This document shows, in pieces, positions 8,370 to 17,535 of a stretch of 64,000 nt of DNA (its first letter is position 1; each line of letters opens with the position of its first letter). The DNA comes from Streptomyces spongiicola (GTDB lineage Bacteria > Actinomycetota > Actinomycetes > Streptomycetales > Streptomycetaceae), in assembly GCF_003122365.1 (NCBI RefSeq), contig NZ_CP029254.1, positions 3,615,001 to 3,679,000 on the forward strand. Reading direction: 5' to 3'. The position numbers and the translations under genes are program-made. Below the pieces are notes generated by a model, which was given only the letters and a program-made list of their open reading frames with translations, did not search any database and was not told where the DNA came from.

Positions 8370-9143
8370 GTGTCGGTGCGACTGATCGTCCGGACGTTCA
8401 GTGAGATCTGCATCACCATCGGCGCGGTGATCATCCTTTTCGCGGCGTATCTACTCTTCTGGACCGGAGTGACGGCCAAGGGCGCCACGGACGGCGAGAT
8501 CGTCCGCCTCCGGGAGGAGTGGGCCCGGCTGCCGGTGACGGCCTCTGCGGGACCGGAGGCCACCCCGCCGGTACCGGAGGCGACCGGGCCCGGAGTCCCG
8601 CCCCCGCCCTCTGCCCCGGACCCCGCGCCGCCCCCTGCGCCGGACCCCCCGCCGCGGGCGGCGAAGCCGTACGAGAGCGGCAGACCCTTCGCGATCATGT
8701 ACATCCCGCGCTTCGGCGCGGACTGGGCCTGGCCGGTGCTGGAGGGCACCGACGACGGCACGCTGCGGAAGGGGCTGGGGCACTACGCGGGCAGCGCCCG
8801 GCTCGGCGCGACGGGGAACTTCTCGGTGGCCGGCCACCGACGCACCCACGGGGATCCGTTCAGGGACTTCCCGCGGCTGCGCCCCGGGGACGCGGTCGTC
8901 CTCAGCGACGGGTCGACATGGTTCACCTACCGGATACGGAACAAGCCGTACCGGACCGTGCCCGGAGACGTGGGCGTCGTCGACGCGGTGCCGGTGAAGT
9001 CCGGGTTCGACGGACCGGGCCGCTATCTCACCCTCACCACCTGCGATCCCGAGTGGGGCAGCAGCCACCGGCTGGTCGTGTGGGCGCACCTCGACGCCGC
9101 ACAGCCGGTGACCCGCGGCGGGCCGGAAGCTTTGCACAGCTGA
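8370..9143 (+). CDS. Class E sortase
   Basis: 257 residues. An N-terminal membrane helix (TIGAVIILFAAYLLFWTGV) is followed by a Pro-rich linker and an extracellular sortase domain. The catalytic triad is visible: His in FSVAGHRRTHGDPF, Cys in YLTLTTCDPEWG, and Arg in SSHRLVVWAHL. Class E sortases attach LAXTG-type surface proteins such as chaplins to peptidoglycan in Streptomyces. It follows the DUF881 gene by 17 bp and is the first of three sortases here. Confidence 0.9.
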   Translation: MSVRLIVRTFSEICITIGAVIILFAAYLLFWTGVTAKGATDGEIVRLREEWARLPVTASAGPEATPPVPEATGPGVPPPPSAPDPAPPPAPDPPPRAAKPYESGRPFAIMYIPRFGADWAWPVLEGTDDGTLRKGLGHYAGSARLGATGNFSVAGHRRTHGDPFRDFPRLRPGDAVVLSDGSTWFTYRIRNKPYRTVPGDVGVVDAVPVKSGFDGPGRYLTLTTCDPEWGSSHRLVVWAHLDAAQPVTRGGPEALHS

Positions 9144-9199
9144 CCCACAGGCCCCGCGCGCCCTCTAATCTGGTCCCGTACCGAAAGGAAAGGGACGGC

Positions 9200-9361
9200 A
9201 TGTACGGCTGGATCTGGCGGCATCTGCCGGGCAACGCATGGGTGCGGGCGCTCATCTCGCTCGTGCTGGCCCTCGCGGCCGTGTACGGGCTGTTCCAGTT
9301 CGTGTTCCCCTGGGCGGAGCCCCTGCTTCCGTTCAACGACGTGACGGTGGACGGCCAGTGA
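9200..9361 (+). CDS. Small conserved membrane protein
   Basis: 53 residues, ATG at 9200 after GAAAGGAAAGG. It has one hydrophobic helix (VRALISLVLALAAVYGLFQFVF) between an aromatic N-terminus MYGWIWRHLPGNAW and a short tail PWAEPLLPFNDVTVDGQ. Its stop codon overlaps the GTG start of the glutaminase gene (GTGA), implying translational coupling. Proteins of this type are conserved between the sortase and glutaminase genes in Streptomyces. Function unknown. Confidence 0.8.
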   Translation: MYGWIWRHLPGNAWVRALISLVLALAAVYGLFQFVFPWAEPLLPFNDVTVDGQ

Positions 9362-9996
9362 GCGCGCGGATTCTCGTCGTCGACAACTACGACAGCTTTG
9401 TCTTCAACCTCGTCCAGTACCTCTACCAGTTGGGCGCGGAGTGCGAGGTCGTGCGCAACGACCGGGTGTCCACGGCCCATGCCCGGGACGGCTTCGACGG
9501 TGTGCTGCTGTCCCCCGGGCCGGGCGCGCCCGAACAGGCCGGGGTGTGCATCGAGATGGTCCGCCACTGCGCGGCCACCGGCGTGCCCGTCTTCGGAGTC
9601 TGCCTCGGCATGCAGGCGATGGCCGTGGCCTACGGCGGGGTGGTCGACCGGGCTCCCGAACTGCTCCACGGCAAGACCTCGCCGGTGCGGCACGAGGGCA
9701 AGGGCGTGTTCGCCGGGTTGCCGTCCCCCTTCACCGCCACCCGCTACCACTCGCTGGCCGCGGAACCGGCGACCGTCCCGGACGAGCTGGAGGTCACGGC
9801 CCGTACCCAGGACGGCATCATCATGGGTCTGCGCCATCGGCGGAAGCGGGTGGAGGGCGTGCAGTTCCACCCCGAGTCGGTGCTCACGGAGCACGGCCAT
9901 CTGATGCTGGCCAACTGGCTGGCGGAATGCGGGGACACGGGCGCGGTGGGCCGAGCCGCGGGGCTCGCGCCGGTGGTGGGCAAGGCCCTGGCGTGA
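9358..9996 (+). CDS. pabA: Anthranilate/aminodeoxychorismate synthase glutamine amidotransferase subunit
   Basis: 212 residues, a class I glutamine amidotransferase. It starts with ILVVDNYDSFVFNLVQYL, has the oxyanion motif LLSPGPGAPEQAG, the nucleophile Cys in VFGVCLGMQAMAVA, and the His-Glu pair in EGVQFHPESVLTEHG. It releases ammonia from glutamine for a chorismate-using partner, either TrpE (anthranilate) or PabB (folate). No partner gene is adjacent, so the choice between pabA and trpG rests on its location in the Streptomyces core, where it is usually called pabA/trpG2. Confidence 0.9.
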   Translation: MSARILVVDNYDSFVFNLVQYLYQLGAECEVVRNDRVSTAHARDGFDGVLLSPGPGAPEQAGVCIEMVRHCAATGVPVFGVCLGMQAMAVAYGGVVDRAPELLHGKTSPVRHEGKGVFAGLPSPFTATRYHSLAAEPATVPDELEVTARTQDGIIMGLRHRRKRVEGVQFHPESVLTEHGHLMLANWLAECGDTGAVGRAAGLAPVVGKALA

Positions 9997-11180
9997 GCGG
10001 CGAGGGGGGACCGCCGTGGTACCGCGCTCCGGAGGTTCCCGGACAGCGCGGCCCGCAGCAGTCCGCGCCTCAGGAGTGGCCCGACCGCGGCCACCACCCC
10101 GGGGCGGCCTACCAGGAGGACTGGTACGGGCAGCAGGCGTACCCCGAGGCCGCGGAGCGGTCCCGGGACCAGGTCCGGTACCGGACCGAGACCGCGGCGG
10201 ACTCCGGCTACCCGCCCCGGCCGGACCGGGGAGCGCACCATCCCACCGCGGTCGTGGCCTCGCCCTTCCCCCCCTCCGGGGAGTACCTCCCGTCCGGTGA
10301 CACCGGCGCGGGGCCGCAGGCGCCGGGCACCGGCCCGTCGGAGCCCGGGCAGCCGACCGGCGGCCGCGCGGAGCGCCGCAGGGCGGCGAAGGCACAGGGA
10401 CGGGGCCGCAGGCGCCGGGCACCGACCGTGCCGCCGCCGGCACCGAAACCCTCCCAGACGGGCGCCCCGCTCTCCCGCGTCGAGGCGCGCAGAGCCGCCC
10501 GGGCGGCCAAGGACAGCCCGGCCGTGATCGCCAGCCGCGCCTTCGGCGAGTTGTTCATCACCATCGGCGTGCTGATGCTGCTCTTCGTCACCTACCAGCT
10601 GTGGTGGACCAACATCCTGGCCGGCCAGCAGGCGAACGCCGCCGCGAACAAGATCCAGGACGAGTGGGCGAAGGGCCGCGCGCCCGGCGAGTTCGAGCCG
10701 GGCCAGGGGTTCGCCATCATGCACATCCCCAAGCTCGACGTCGTGGTACCGATCGCCGAGGGCATCGACAAGCAGCAGGTGCTGGACCGGGGGATGGTCG
10801 GCCACTACGCCGAGGGCGGGCTCAAGACGGCGATGCCCGAGGACCGGCAGGGCAACTTCGCGGTCGCCGGGCACCGCAACACCCACGGCGAACCGTTCCG
10901 GTACATCAACCAGCTCACGCAGGGCGACCCGATCGTCGTCGAGACCCAGGACATGTACTACACGTACGAGATGCGGAACATCCTGCCGCAGACCCCGCCC
11001 TCGAACATCGGGGTGATCGCCCCCGTGCCGGCCGGCTCCGGCTTCACCGGGCCCGGCCGGTACATCACGCTGACCACGTGCACGCCCGAGTTCACGAGTA
11101 CGTACCGCATGATCGTGTGGGGCAAGATGGTCGAGGAACGTCCGCGCGGCAAGGGCAAGCCGGACGCTCTCGTCGGCTGA
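9993..11180 (+). CDS. Class E sortase with long disordered cytoplasmic N-terminus
   Basis: 395 residues; GTG at 9993 overlaps the preceding stop. Residues 1-about 175 are a Pro/Gly/Arg-rich, probably unstructured cytoplasmic region ending in a basic patch. A membrane helix follows (LFITIGVLMLLFVTYQLWW), then the sortase domain: FAVAGHRNTHGEPF (His), YITLTTCTPEFTSTYRMIVWG (Cys and Arg). It is predicted to anchor LAXTG-type proteins to the wall, like its neighbours. The long N-terminus is a common feature of Streptomyces SrtE proteins. Confidence 0.9.
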   Translation: MSGEGGPPWYRAPEVPGQRGPQQSAPQEWPDRGHHPGAAYQEDWYGQQAYPEAAERSRDQVRYRTETAADSGYPPRPDRGAHHPTAVVASPFPPSGEYLPSGDTGAGPQAPGTGPSEPGQPTGGRAERRRAAKAQGRGRRRRAPTVPPPAPKPSQTGAPLSRVEARRAARAAKDSPAVIASRAFGELFITIGVLMLLFVTYQLWWTNILAGQQANAAANKIQDEWAKGRAPGEFEPGQGFAIMHIPKLDVVVPIAEGIDKQQVLDRGMVGHYAEGGLKTAMPEDRQGNFAVAGHRNTHGEPFRYINQLTQGDPIVVETQDMYYTYEMRNILPQTPPSNIGVIAPVPAGSGFTGPGRYITLTTCTPEFTSTYRMIVWGKMVEERPRGKGKPDALVG

Positions 11181-11241
11181 CGGACGGGCGCGGCCCGGAC
11201 GACGGAAATCCACGGACCGGACAGGGACAGGGACAGGTGCA

Positions 11242-11922
11242 GTGGCACGTGCACGCAGCCGGATCGCCGGCGTCATCAGTGTCTTCGGCGAGCTGCTGAT
11301 CACCGCGGGGTTGGTGCTGGGCCTCTTCGTCGCCTACTCGCTGTGGTGGACGAACGTCCTCGCCGACCGCGAGGCCGCGGAGCAGGGCGAGCGGGTCCGC
11401 GACCGCTGGGCCGGCGGGCCCGGCGCGCTGGACACCGGTGACGGCATCGGCTTCCTGCACGTGCCCGCCATGGGCAACGGGGAGATCCTGGTCAGGAAGG
11501 GCACCGACCCCGGGACCCTCAACAACGGGGTGGCGGGCTACTACCTCGACCCGATCAAGTCGGCGCTGCCGTCCGACAAGCGGGGCAACTTCACACTCGC
11601 CGCTCACCGGGACGGCCACGGCGCCAAGTTCCACAACATCCACAAGATCAAGGCGGGTGACTCGATCGTCTTCGAGACCGTCGACTCCTGGTACGTCTAC
11701 AAGGTCTTCAACGACCTCAAGGAGACGTCCAAGTACAACGTGGACGTGCTCCAGCCCGTCCCGAAGGAGTCGGGCAGGACGAAACCCGGCCGCTACATCA
11801 CGCTGACGACCTGTACGCCCGTCTACACCTCGGAATACCGCTACATCGTGTGGGGCGAACTCGAGCGCATCGAGAAGGTCGACCGGGAGCGCACGCCCCC
11901 CGCGGAACTGCGGCAGTCGTGA
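11242..11922 (+). CDS. Class E sortase
   Basis: 226 residues from a GTG at 11242. It has an N-terminal membrane helix (LLITAGLVLGLFVAYSLWW) and the full catalytic set: FTLAAHRDGHGAKF (His), ITLTTCTPVYTSEYRYIVWGE (Cys, Arg). It lacks the long N-terminal extension of the preceding sortase. The two genes are 61 bp apart and probably co-transcribed; they correspond in arrangement to the srtE1/srtE2 pair of model streptomycetes. I cannot say which is which. Confidence 0.9.
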   Translation: MARARSRIAGVISVFGELLITAGLVLGLFVAYSLWWTNVLADREAAEQGERVRDRWAGGPGALDTGDGIGFLHVPAMGNGEILVRKGTDPGTLNNGVAGYYLDPIKSALPSDKRGNFTLAAHRDGHGAKFHNIHKIKAGDSIVFETVDSWYVYKVFNDLKETSKYNVDVLQPVPKESGRTKPGRYITLTTCTPVYTSEYRYIVWGELERIEKVDRERTPPAELRQS

Positions 11923-11978
11923 AAGAGGCCACTGCGGGAACGGCCCGCTGAACCCGAGCACCGCCGCCCCGGTGCACT

Positions 11979-12046
11979 CCGGCCCTTCCGACACCCCGGC
12001 CCTTCCGGCACTCCGGTCCTCCCGGCACCCCGGCCCTTCCGACACC
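11979..12046 (+). repeat. Four 17-bp tandem repeats
   Basis: Four back-to-back copies of CCGGCCCTTCCGACACC (one or more mismatches in copies 2 and 3). They lie in the 531-bp gene-free stretch 11,923-12,453 between convergent sortase and pknB genes. No coding role is apparent; probably neutral minisatellite DNA. Confidence 0.8.
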
Positions 12047-12292
12047 CGAGGCACGTGGGCGTTGCGAGGACCACCGGAACCCCAGGCCCCGTCGTCAGGT
12101 GCCCGGGGCCTGAACGGTGCGCGGAGACCCACCCCGCGGCGCGCGGGCCCCGCGACCGCGCGGCCGCAGGCCCTCAGGGCGGGTGGTGAAGTCCCTCCCG
12201 GCCCGCCGCGCCTGACACACGCTCCCCGGTCGCCCTCGGGGCACGGGAGGTGTCCCGCGCCGCGTCGCCGGAGCCATCCCGGCGCATCCGTA

Positions 12293-12346
12293 CATCCGGC
12301 GCGTCCGGTGCGTCCGACGCATCCGGTACATGCGGTGCATCCGGTA
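12293..12346 (+). repeat. Six 9-bp tandem repeats
   Basis: Six imperfect units of CATCCGGTA/CGTCCGGTG type run head to tail within the same 531-bp convergent intergenic stretch. I see no gene in the rest of that stretch. Confidence 0.75.
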
Positions 12347-12453
12347 CGAGGACGATCCTCCGCCTTGCGACCGCACGCGCCTCACGCACCGCACGCCGCG
12401 GGCCCCGCCCCGCCCCGCCGCGCGGGCGGACGGAGCCGCCTTCGCGACACGCC

Positions 12454-14439
12454 CTAGTCGCCCCGGCCGCCGAAGAAGCCGCCTCCGCCGTTGTCGCCGT
12501 CGTCACCGCGGAGGGCGAGCAGGACCACCTGTGTCTGGGCCGGGTCTGTCTGGCTTCCGGGCTGCGGGCTCTGCTGGATCACCCGGGCCTTGTCGTTCTG
12601 GTCGCCCTGCACCTGGATGTTGGTGTAACCGGCCTGCTGCAGGATGGCCTTGGCCTCGCCCACGGTGCGGTTGCGCACCTCGGGCATCTGCACCTGAGGC
12701 GTCTGCGGGCCCTTGGAGACCTTCAGGGTGATCGTGACGCCCTTGGCCTCCCGGGACCCGGCGGTCGGGTCCTGTGCGATGATCTGGCCCGCCGGCTCGG
12801 CGCCGTCGACATCCTGGCGTACCACCGTGTAGCCGAGGGTCGTCAGCTGCTGGTTGGCCTGGTCGAACTGCTGACCCACCACATCCGGTACGGGCTTGGT
12901 GGCCTGTCTGGCGATCTTCAGGGTGACGGTCTCGCCCTTCTCCACCCGGGTGCCGCCTGCGGGGTCCTGCTCGACGACCGTGCCGGCCTCCTGCTCGGAC
13001 TCGACCGACTCGGTCTCGACGTCGAAGCCCTCGTCCTTGAGTTCCTTGACGGCGTCGTCCTCGGAGTCCTTCGTGACATTGGGCACCTTGACCAGCGGCG
13101 CCCCCTCGGAAAGGACCACCTGGATGGTGTCGCCCTCGTCCATCACGCCGCTGTCCGGCGTCTGGCTGCACACGCTGCCCTTGGGCTGGTCGCAGCGAGC
13201 CGTGCCGGACTGGACCACCTCGACCTTCGCGTTCGCGCCGAGCTGCTCGGCCTCCTCGAAGGTCTTGCCGACCAGCCGCGGCACGTCGACCCTGACGTCG
13301 CCGTCGTTCGGGCCGAAGACCGCCTTGCCGATCAGGATCGCGCCCAGGAGCACCAGGATGCCCGCGACGACGAGCAGGATGGTGGAGGTGTTCGACTTCT
13401 TCTGGCGCCGGCGGTCCGGGCGGTCGTCGTACCCCCCGAACCCGCCGTCGTTCGGGTTCATGGGCGGCAGCATCGACGTCTGGCCGGCCGGGTCCGACTG
13501 GCGCAGCGCGGTCGCCGACTGCTCGCCGCCGCGCCCCTGCTGGGAACCGTACGCGCCGCCGTAGCCGACGGCTCCCATCGCCGCGGTCGCCGCGACCGGC
13601 TGGCCGTCGAGGCACGCCTCGATGTCCGCCCGCATCTCGTCCGCGGACTGGTAGCGGTAGTCGGGGTCCTTGACCAGTGCCTTCAGGACGATCGCGTCCA
13701 TCTCGGGCGTGATCTCGGGGTCGAAGACGCTCGGCGCCTGCGGCTCCTCCCGGACGTGCTGGTAGGCGACCGCCACGGGGGAGTCCCCGACGAACGGCGG
13801 CCGGACCGTCAGCAGTTCGTAGAGCAGACAACCGGTGGAGTACAGGTCGGACCGGGCGTCGACCTGCTCGCCCTTGGCCTGCTCCGGCGAGAGGTACTGG
13901 GCGGTGCCGATCACGGCCGCGGTCTGGGTCATGGTCATGCCCGCGTCGCCCATGGCGCGCGCGATGCCGAAGTCCATGACCTTGACCTGGCCGGTGCGCG
14001 TCAGCATGACGTTCGCCGGCTTGATGTCGCGGTGCACGATGCCGTTGCGGTGCGAGTACTCGAGGGCCTGGAGGATGCCGATGGTCATCTCGAGCGTGCG
14101 CTCCGGCAGCAGCTTCCGTCCGGAGTGCAGCAGCTCTCTGAGCGTCGAGCCGTCCACGTACTCCATCACGATGTACGGGATGGAGACGCCGTCCACGTAG
14201 TCCTCGCCGGTGTCGTACACGGCGACGATCGCGGGATGGTTCAGCGAGGCGGCGGACTGGGCCTCACGGCGGAACCGGGCCTGGAAGGACGGGTCACGGG
14301 CGAGGTCGACCCGCAGCGTCTTCACGGCAACGGTGCGACCGAGCCTGGTGTCGTGGGCGAGGTGGACCTCGGCCATGCCACCACGGCCGAGCACCGAGCC
14401 CAGCTCGTACCGGCCGCCGAGGCGACGCGGCTCTTCCAT
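12454..14439 (-). CDS. pknB: Ser/Thr protein kinase PknB with four PASTA domains
   Basis: 661 residues from the ATG at 14,439; a longer frame exists upstream but the kinase alignment starts here (MEEPRRLGGRYELG). The kinase domain spans residues 11-275: P-loop LGRGGMAEV, Lys40 in VAVK, HRD at 136-138, DFG at 156-158. A linker leads to a transmembrane helix at about 352-374, and four extracellular PASTA repeats follow (about 380-650). PknB senses peptidoglycan fragments and controls growth and division. It is the last gene of the fhaA-to-pknB operon and lies 181 bp after pbpA, so it may also have its own promoter. It ends with a Gly-rich tail (GGGGFFGGRGD). Confidence 0.96.
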   Translation of the reverse strand: MEEPRRLGGRYELGSVLGRGGMAEVHLAHDTRLGRTVAVKTLRVDLARDPSFQARFRREAQSAASLNHPAIVAVYDTGEDYVDGVSIPYIVMEYVDGSTLRELLHSGRKLLPERTLEMTIGILQALEYSHRNGIVHRDIKPANVMLTRTGQVKVMDFGIARAMGDAGMTMTQTAAVIGTAQYLSPEQAKGEQVDARSDLYSTGCLLYELLTVRPPFVGDSPVAVAYQHVREEPQAPSVFDPEITPEMDAIVLKALVKDPDYRYQSADEMRADIEACLDGQPVAATAAMGAVGYGGAYGSQQGRGGEQSATALRQSDPAGQTSMLPPMNPNDGGFGGYDDRPDRRRQKKSNTSTILLVVAGILVLLGAILIGKAVFGPNDGDVRVDVPRLVGKTFEEAEQLGANAKVEVVQSGTARCDQPKGSVCSQTPDSGVMDEGDTIQVVLSEGAPLVKVPNVTKDSEDDAVKELKDEGFDVETESVESEQEAGTVVEQDPAGGTRVEKGETVTLKIARQATKPVPDVVGQQFDQANQQLTTLGYTVVRQDVDGAEPAGQIIAQDPTAGSREAKGVTITLKVSKGPQTPQVQMPEVRNRTVGEAKAILQQAGYTNIQVQGDQNDKARVIQQSPQPGSQTDPAQTQVVLLALRGDDGDNGGGGFFGGRGD

Positions 14440-14620
14440 AACTGTTCCAGCCCTCTCCGTCAGTCCCGACCGCACCTGTGTGTGTGCTCCGGCGGTGTGC
14501 TGTTCGGGCATACGCTACCGGCCACGGGGCTTCTCATCCGCCCATGGCCGGGACCTGATACGCGACCGGTATCGCATTGTGGGGGTATGAGGCGGGAAGA
14601 GGCCTGGCCGGTGACATCCG

Positions 14621-16084
14621 TCACTCCTTGCCCTCGAGCACCGCCTTCATCACGTCACGGGCGATCGGAGCGGCCAGTCCGCCACCGCTGATGTCGTCGC
14701 GCGCGACACCGCTGGAGTCCTCGACGACCACGGCGACCGCGACCGGCGAGCCGTTGTCGGCCTTGGCGTACGAGATGAACCAGGCGTACGGGCGCTTGCT
14801 GTTGCCGACACCGTGCTGGGCGGTGCCGGTCTTGCCGCCGACGGTGACGCCGTCGATCTGGGCCTTGGTACCGGTGCCCTGCTCCACGACGTTCTCCATC
14901 ATCTGCTGGAGGAGCTGCGCGTTCTCCTGCGACACCGGCCGGCTCATCTCCTCCGGCTCGAACGTCTGGACGACGTCCAGGTCCGGCGCCCGCAGCTGGT
15001 CGACCATGTACGGCTTCATCAGCTTGCCGTCGTTGGCGATCGCCGCGGTCACCATGGCCATCTGAAGCGGTGTGGTGGCCGTGTCGAACTGGCCGATCGA
15101 GGACAGGGCGTTGCCGCCGCGGTCCATGGTCTTGTTGTAGACGGACGCGGACGCGCGGACCGGAGTGTCGATCTCGGCGTCGTTGAAGCCGAACTTCTCG
15201 GCCGTCTCCACCATCTTGTCCCGGGACACCTTGTCACCCAGGTTGGCGAAGACGGAGTTGCAGGACACCTCCATGGCCGCGTTGAGACTCGCCTTCTCAC
15301 AGTCGCCGTGCGAGTTCTTCATCGGCGTCCGCGAGAGCGGGATGATGTACGGCTCGGGAGTGTCGGTCGGCGCGTCGATGTCCTCGACCACGCCGTTCTC
15401 CAGCGCCGCCGCCGCGGTGACCACCTTGAACGTGGAGCCGGGCGGGTAGGTCTCGCGCAGCGCGCGGTTCACCATCGGCTTGTCTTTGTCGTTGAGCAGC
15501 TTCTGGCGGTTCTCCGAGTCCTCGAGGGAGTTGCCCGCGAAGACCGACGGGTCGTACGACGGCGTCGAGGCCAGTGCCAGGATCCTCCCGGTCTGCGGGT
15601 CGATCGCCGCGACGGCGCCCTTCTTGTCGCCGAGACCCTTGAACGCGGCCTCCTGGGCCTTGCCGTTCAGGGTGGTGACGACATCGCCGCCCTTCTTCTT
15701 CTCGCCCGTGAACATCGCCATCGTGCTGTCGAAGAACAGCCGGTCGTCGTTGCCGGTCAGTATCCCGTCCTCGAGCTTCTCGATCTGGTTGGCGTCGAAG
15801 GCCTGCGAGGCGAAACCGGTGACCGGAGCCCACATGGGGCCGTTGGTGTAGGTGCGCTTGTACTTGAAGTCGCTGCCCTTGGTCTCGACCGAACCGGTGA
15901 CGGGCTTGCCGTCGACGATGATGTTGCCGCGCTGGTGGGCGTAGCGCTCGATCTGCACCCGGCGGTTGAGCTCGTGCGTGTTGAGCTCGTCCGCGCGGAC
16001 GTACTGCAGCCAGTTGTCCCGGATGAGCAGGGCGAGGACCAGGATGCCGCAGAAGATCGCGATGCGGCGCAGAGGCTTGTTCAC
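14621..16084 (-). CDS. pbpA: Penicillin-binding protein PbpA (transpeptidase)
   Basis: 487 residues from a GTG at 16,084 that overlaps the rodA stop (GTGA). A short cytoplasmic N-terminus and one membrane helix (IAIFCGILVLALLIRDNW) precede the dimerisation region and the transpeptidase domain. The three active-site motifs are STFK in YPPGSTFKVVTA, SCN in MEVSCNSVFA and KTG in VGGKTGTAQHG. It is a class B PBP that crosslinks peptidoglycan outside the membrane, coupled with the RodA polymerase next to it. Confidence 0.96.
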   Translation of the reverse strand: MNKPLRRIAIFCGILVLALLIRDNWLQYVRADELNTHELNRRVQIERYAHQRGNIIVDGKPVTGSVETKGSDFKYKRTYTNGPMWAPVTGFASQAFDANQIEKLEDGILTGNDDRLFFDSTMAMFTGEKKKGGDVVTTLNGKAQEAAFKGLGDKKGAVAAIDPQTGRILALASTPSYDPSVFAGNSLEDSENRQKLLNDKDKPMVNRALRETYPPGSTFKVVTAAAALENGVVEDIDAPTDTPEPYIIPLSRTPMKNSHGDCEKASLNAAMEVSCNSVFANLGDKVSRDKMVETAEKFGFNDAEIDTPVRASASVYNKTMDRGGNALSSIGQFDTATTPLQMAMVTAAIANDGKLMKPYMVDQLRAPDLDVVQTFEPEEMSRPVSQENAQLLQQMMENVVEQGTGTKAQIDGVTVGGKTGTAQHGVGNSKRPYAWFISYAKADNGSPVAVAVVVEDSSGVARDDISGGGLAAPIARDVMKAVLEGKE

Positions 16085-17508
16085 GGTCGGACCACCTGGG
16101 TCATCTCGGCATCGGGGGACGGGGCGGGAGCCGGCGCCGGGCGGCGCGCGGTGTCGCTGATACGGATGAGGATGCCGATCAGGGCCCAGTTGGCGATCAC
16201 GGAGGAGCCGCCGGCCGCGAGGAACGGCATGGTCATACCGGTCAGCGGGATGAGCCCCATCACACCGCCGGCCACGACGAACACCTGGAGCGCGAAGGCG
16301 CCGGACAGGCCCACCGCGAACAGCTTGCCGAACGGGTCGCGCGCGGCCAGGGCGGTGCGGATGCCGCGCTCGATGATCAGGCCGTACAGCAGCAGGAAGG
16401 CCATGACGCCGGTCAGCCCGAGCTCCTCGCCGACGGTGGCGAAGATGAAGTCCGAGTTGGCGGCGAAGCTGATCAGGTCGGAGTTGCCCTGGCCGAGACC
16501 GGTGCCGAGGGTGCCGCCGGCGCCGAACGACATCAGGACCTGGGTCATCTGATCGCAGGCGTTGATCATGTTGGAGCCCTCGGGCGCCGTCTCCAGGCAC
16601 CCGAAGGGGTCGAGCCAGGCGGCGACGCGGGACTGCACATGACTCGCGAACTGGGCGACGACCACGGCACCGCCCGCCGACATCAGCAGGCCCATGACGA
16701 TCCAGCTGGTCCGCTCCGTGGCCACGTACAGCATGACCACGAACATGCCGAAGAACAGCAGCGAGGTGCCGAGGTCGTTCTCGAAGACCAGGATCAGCAG
16801 GCTCATCGCCCAGATCGTGAGGATCGGGCCGAGGTCGCGGCCGCGTGGCAGGTACAGGCCCATGAACCGCCGGCTCGCCAGCGCGAGGGCGTCTCTCTTC
16901 ACCATCAGATAGCCGGAGAAGAAGACGGCGATCACGATCTTCGCGAACTCACCGGGCTGGATGGAGAACCCGCCCACCCGGATCCAGATCTTCGCGCCGA
17001 AGACGTCGGCCCCGAGACCCGGCACGAGCGGCAGGAGCAGCAGGACCAGCGCCGCCGCCATCGAGATGTAGGTGAAGCGCTGGAGGACCCGGTGGTCCTT
17101 CAGGATCATCAGGACGCCGACGAACAGGGCGATGCCGAGCGCCGAGTACATGAGCTGGTTCGTCGCCTGCGGGGCGAAGTCGGGGCGCGCGTTCAGCCGG
17201 GGCGACTGGTCCAGCCGCCAGATCAGCACCAGCCCCAGCCCGTTGAGCAGCGTCGCCAGCGGCAGCAGCAGCGGGTCCGCGTACCGGGCGAACTTGCGCA
17301 CCACGATATGGGCGACGGACGCCATCAGCCCGAGGCCGAGCCCGTAGCCGAGCATCCCGGAAGGCACCTCGCCGTCGAGGGCGAGGCCGACGTTGAGGTA
17401 CGCGAACACCGGGATCGCGACGGCGAAGGCGAGCAGCACAAGCTCGGTGTTGCGGCGGCTCGGGGCGTCGATCGCGCCGATGGTGGTGGTGTTGGTGACA
17501 ACGCTCAT
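16081..17508 (-). CDS. rodA: FtsW/RodA/SpoVE-family peptidoglycan glycosyltransferase
   Basis: 475 residues of polytopic SEDS protein with about ten to twelve hydrophobic segments. Characteristic regions are FSIQPGEFAKIVIAVFFSGY, NDLGTSLLFFGMFVVMLYV and GMTMPFLAAGGSSVIANW near the end. It polymerises lipid II glycans together with the class B PBP encoded immediately downstream, with which it overlaps by 4 bp. A sporulation or division role is also possible for this family in Streptomyces. Confidence 0.94.
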   Translation of the reverse strand: MSVVTNTTTIGAIDAPSRRNTELVLLAFAVAIPVFAYLNVGLALDGEVPSGMLGYGLGLGLMASVAHIVVRKFARYADPLLLPLATLLNGLGLVLIWRLDQSPRLNARPDFAPQATNQLMYSALGIALFVGVLMILKDHRVLQRFTYISMAAALVLLLLPLVPGLGADVFGAKIWIRVGGFSIQPGEFAKIVIAVFFSGYLMVKRDALALASRRFMGLYLPRGRDLGPILTIWAMSLLILVFENDLGTSLLFFGMFVVMLYVATERTSWIVMGLLMSAGGAVVVAQFASHVQSRVAAWLDPFGCLETAPEGSNMINACDQMTQVLMSFGAGGTLGTGLGQGNSDLISFAANSDFIFATVGEELGLTGVMAFLLLYGLIIERGIRTALAARDPFGKLFAVGLSGAFALQVFVVAGGVMGLIPLTGMTMPFLAAGGSSVIANWALIGILIRISDTARRPAPAPAPSPDAEMTQVVRP

Positions 17509-17535
17509 GGTGGAGAAAGGCCCCCCTACGGGTGC

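Noticed and set aside
11979..12346. Repeat arrays as a CRISPR locus
   Set aside because: Units are 17 and 9 bp, directly abutting, with no spacers and no cas genes.
12250..14691. An 813-codon plus-strand open frame over pknB
   Set aside because: Antisense to an intact kinase with all catalytic motifs; the translation is Leu/Arg/Gly/Asp-rich with no recognisable fold.
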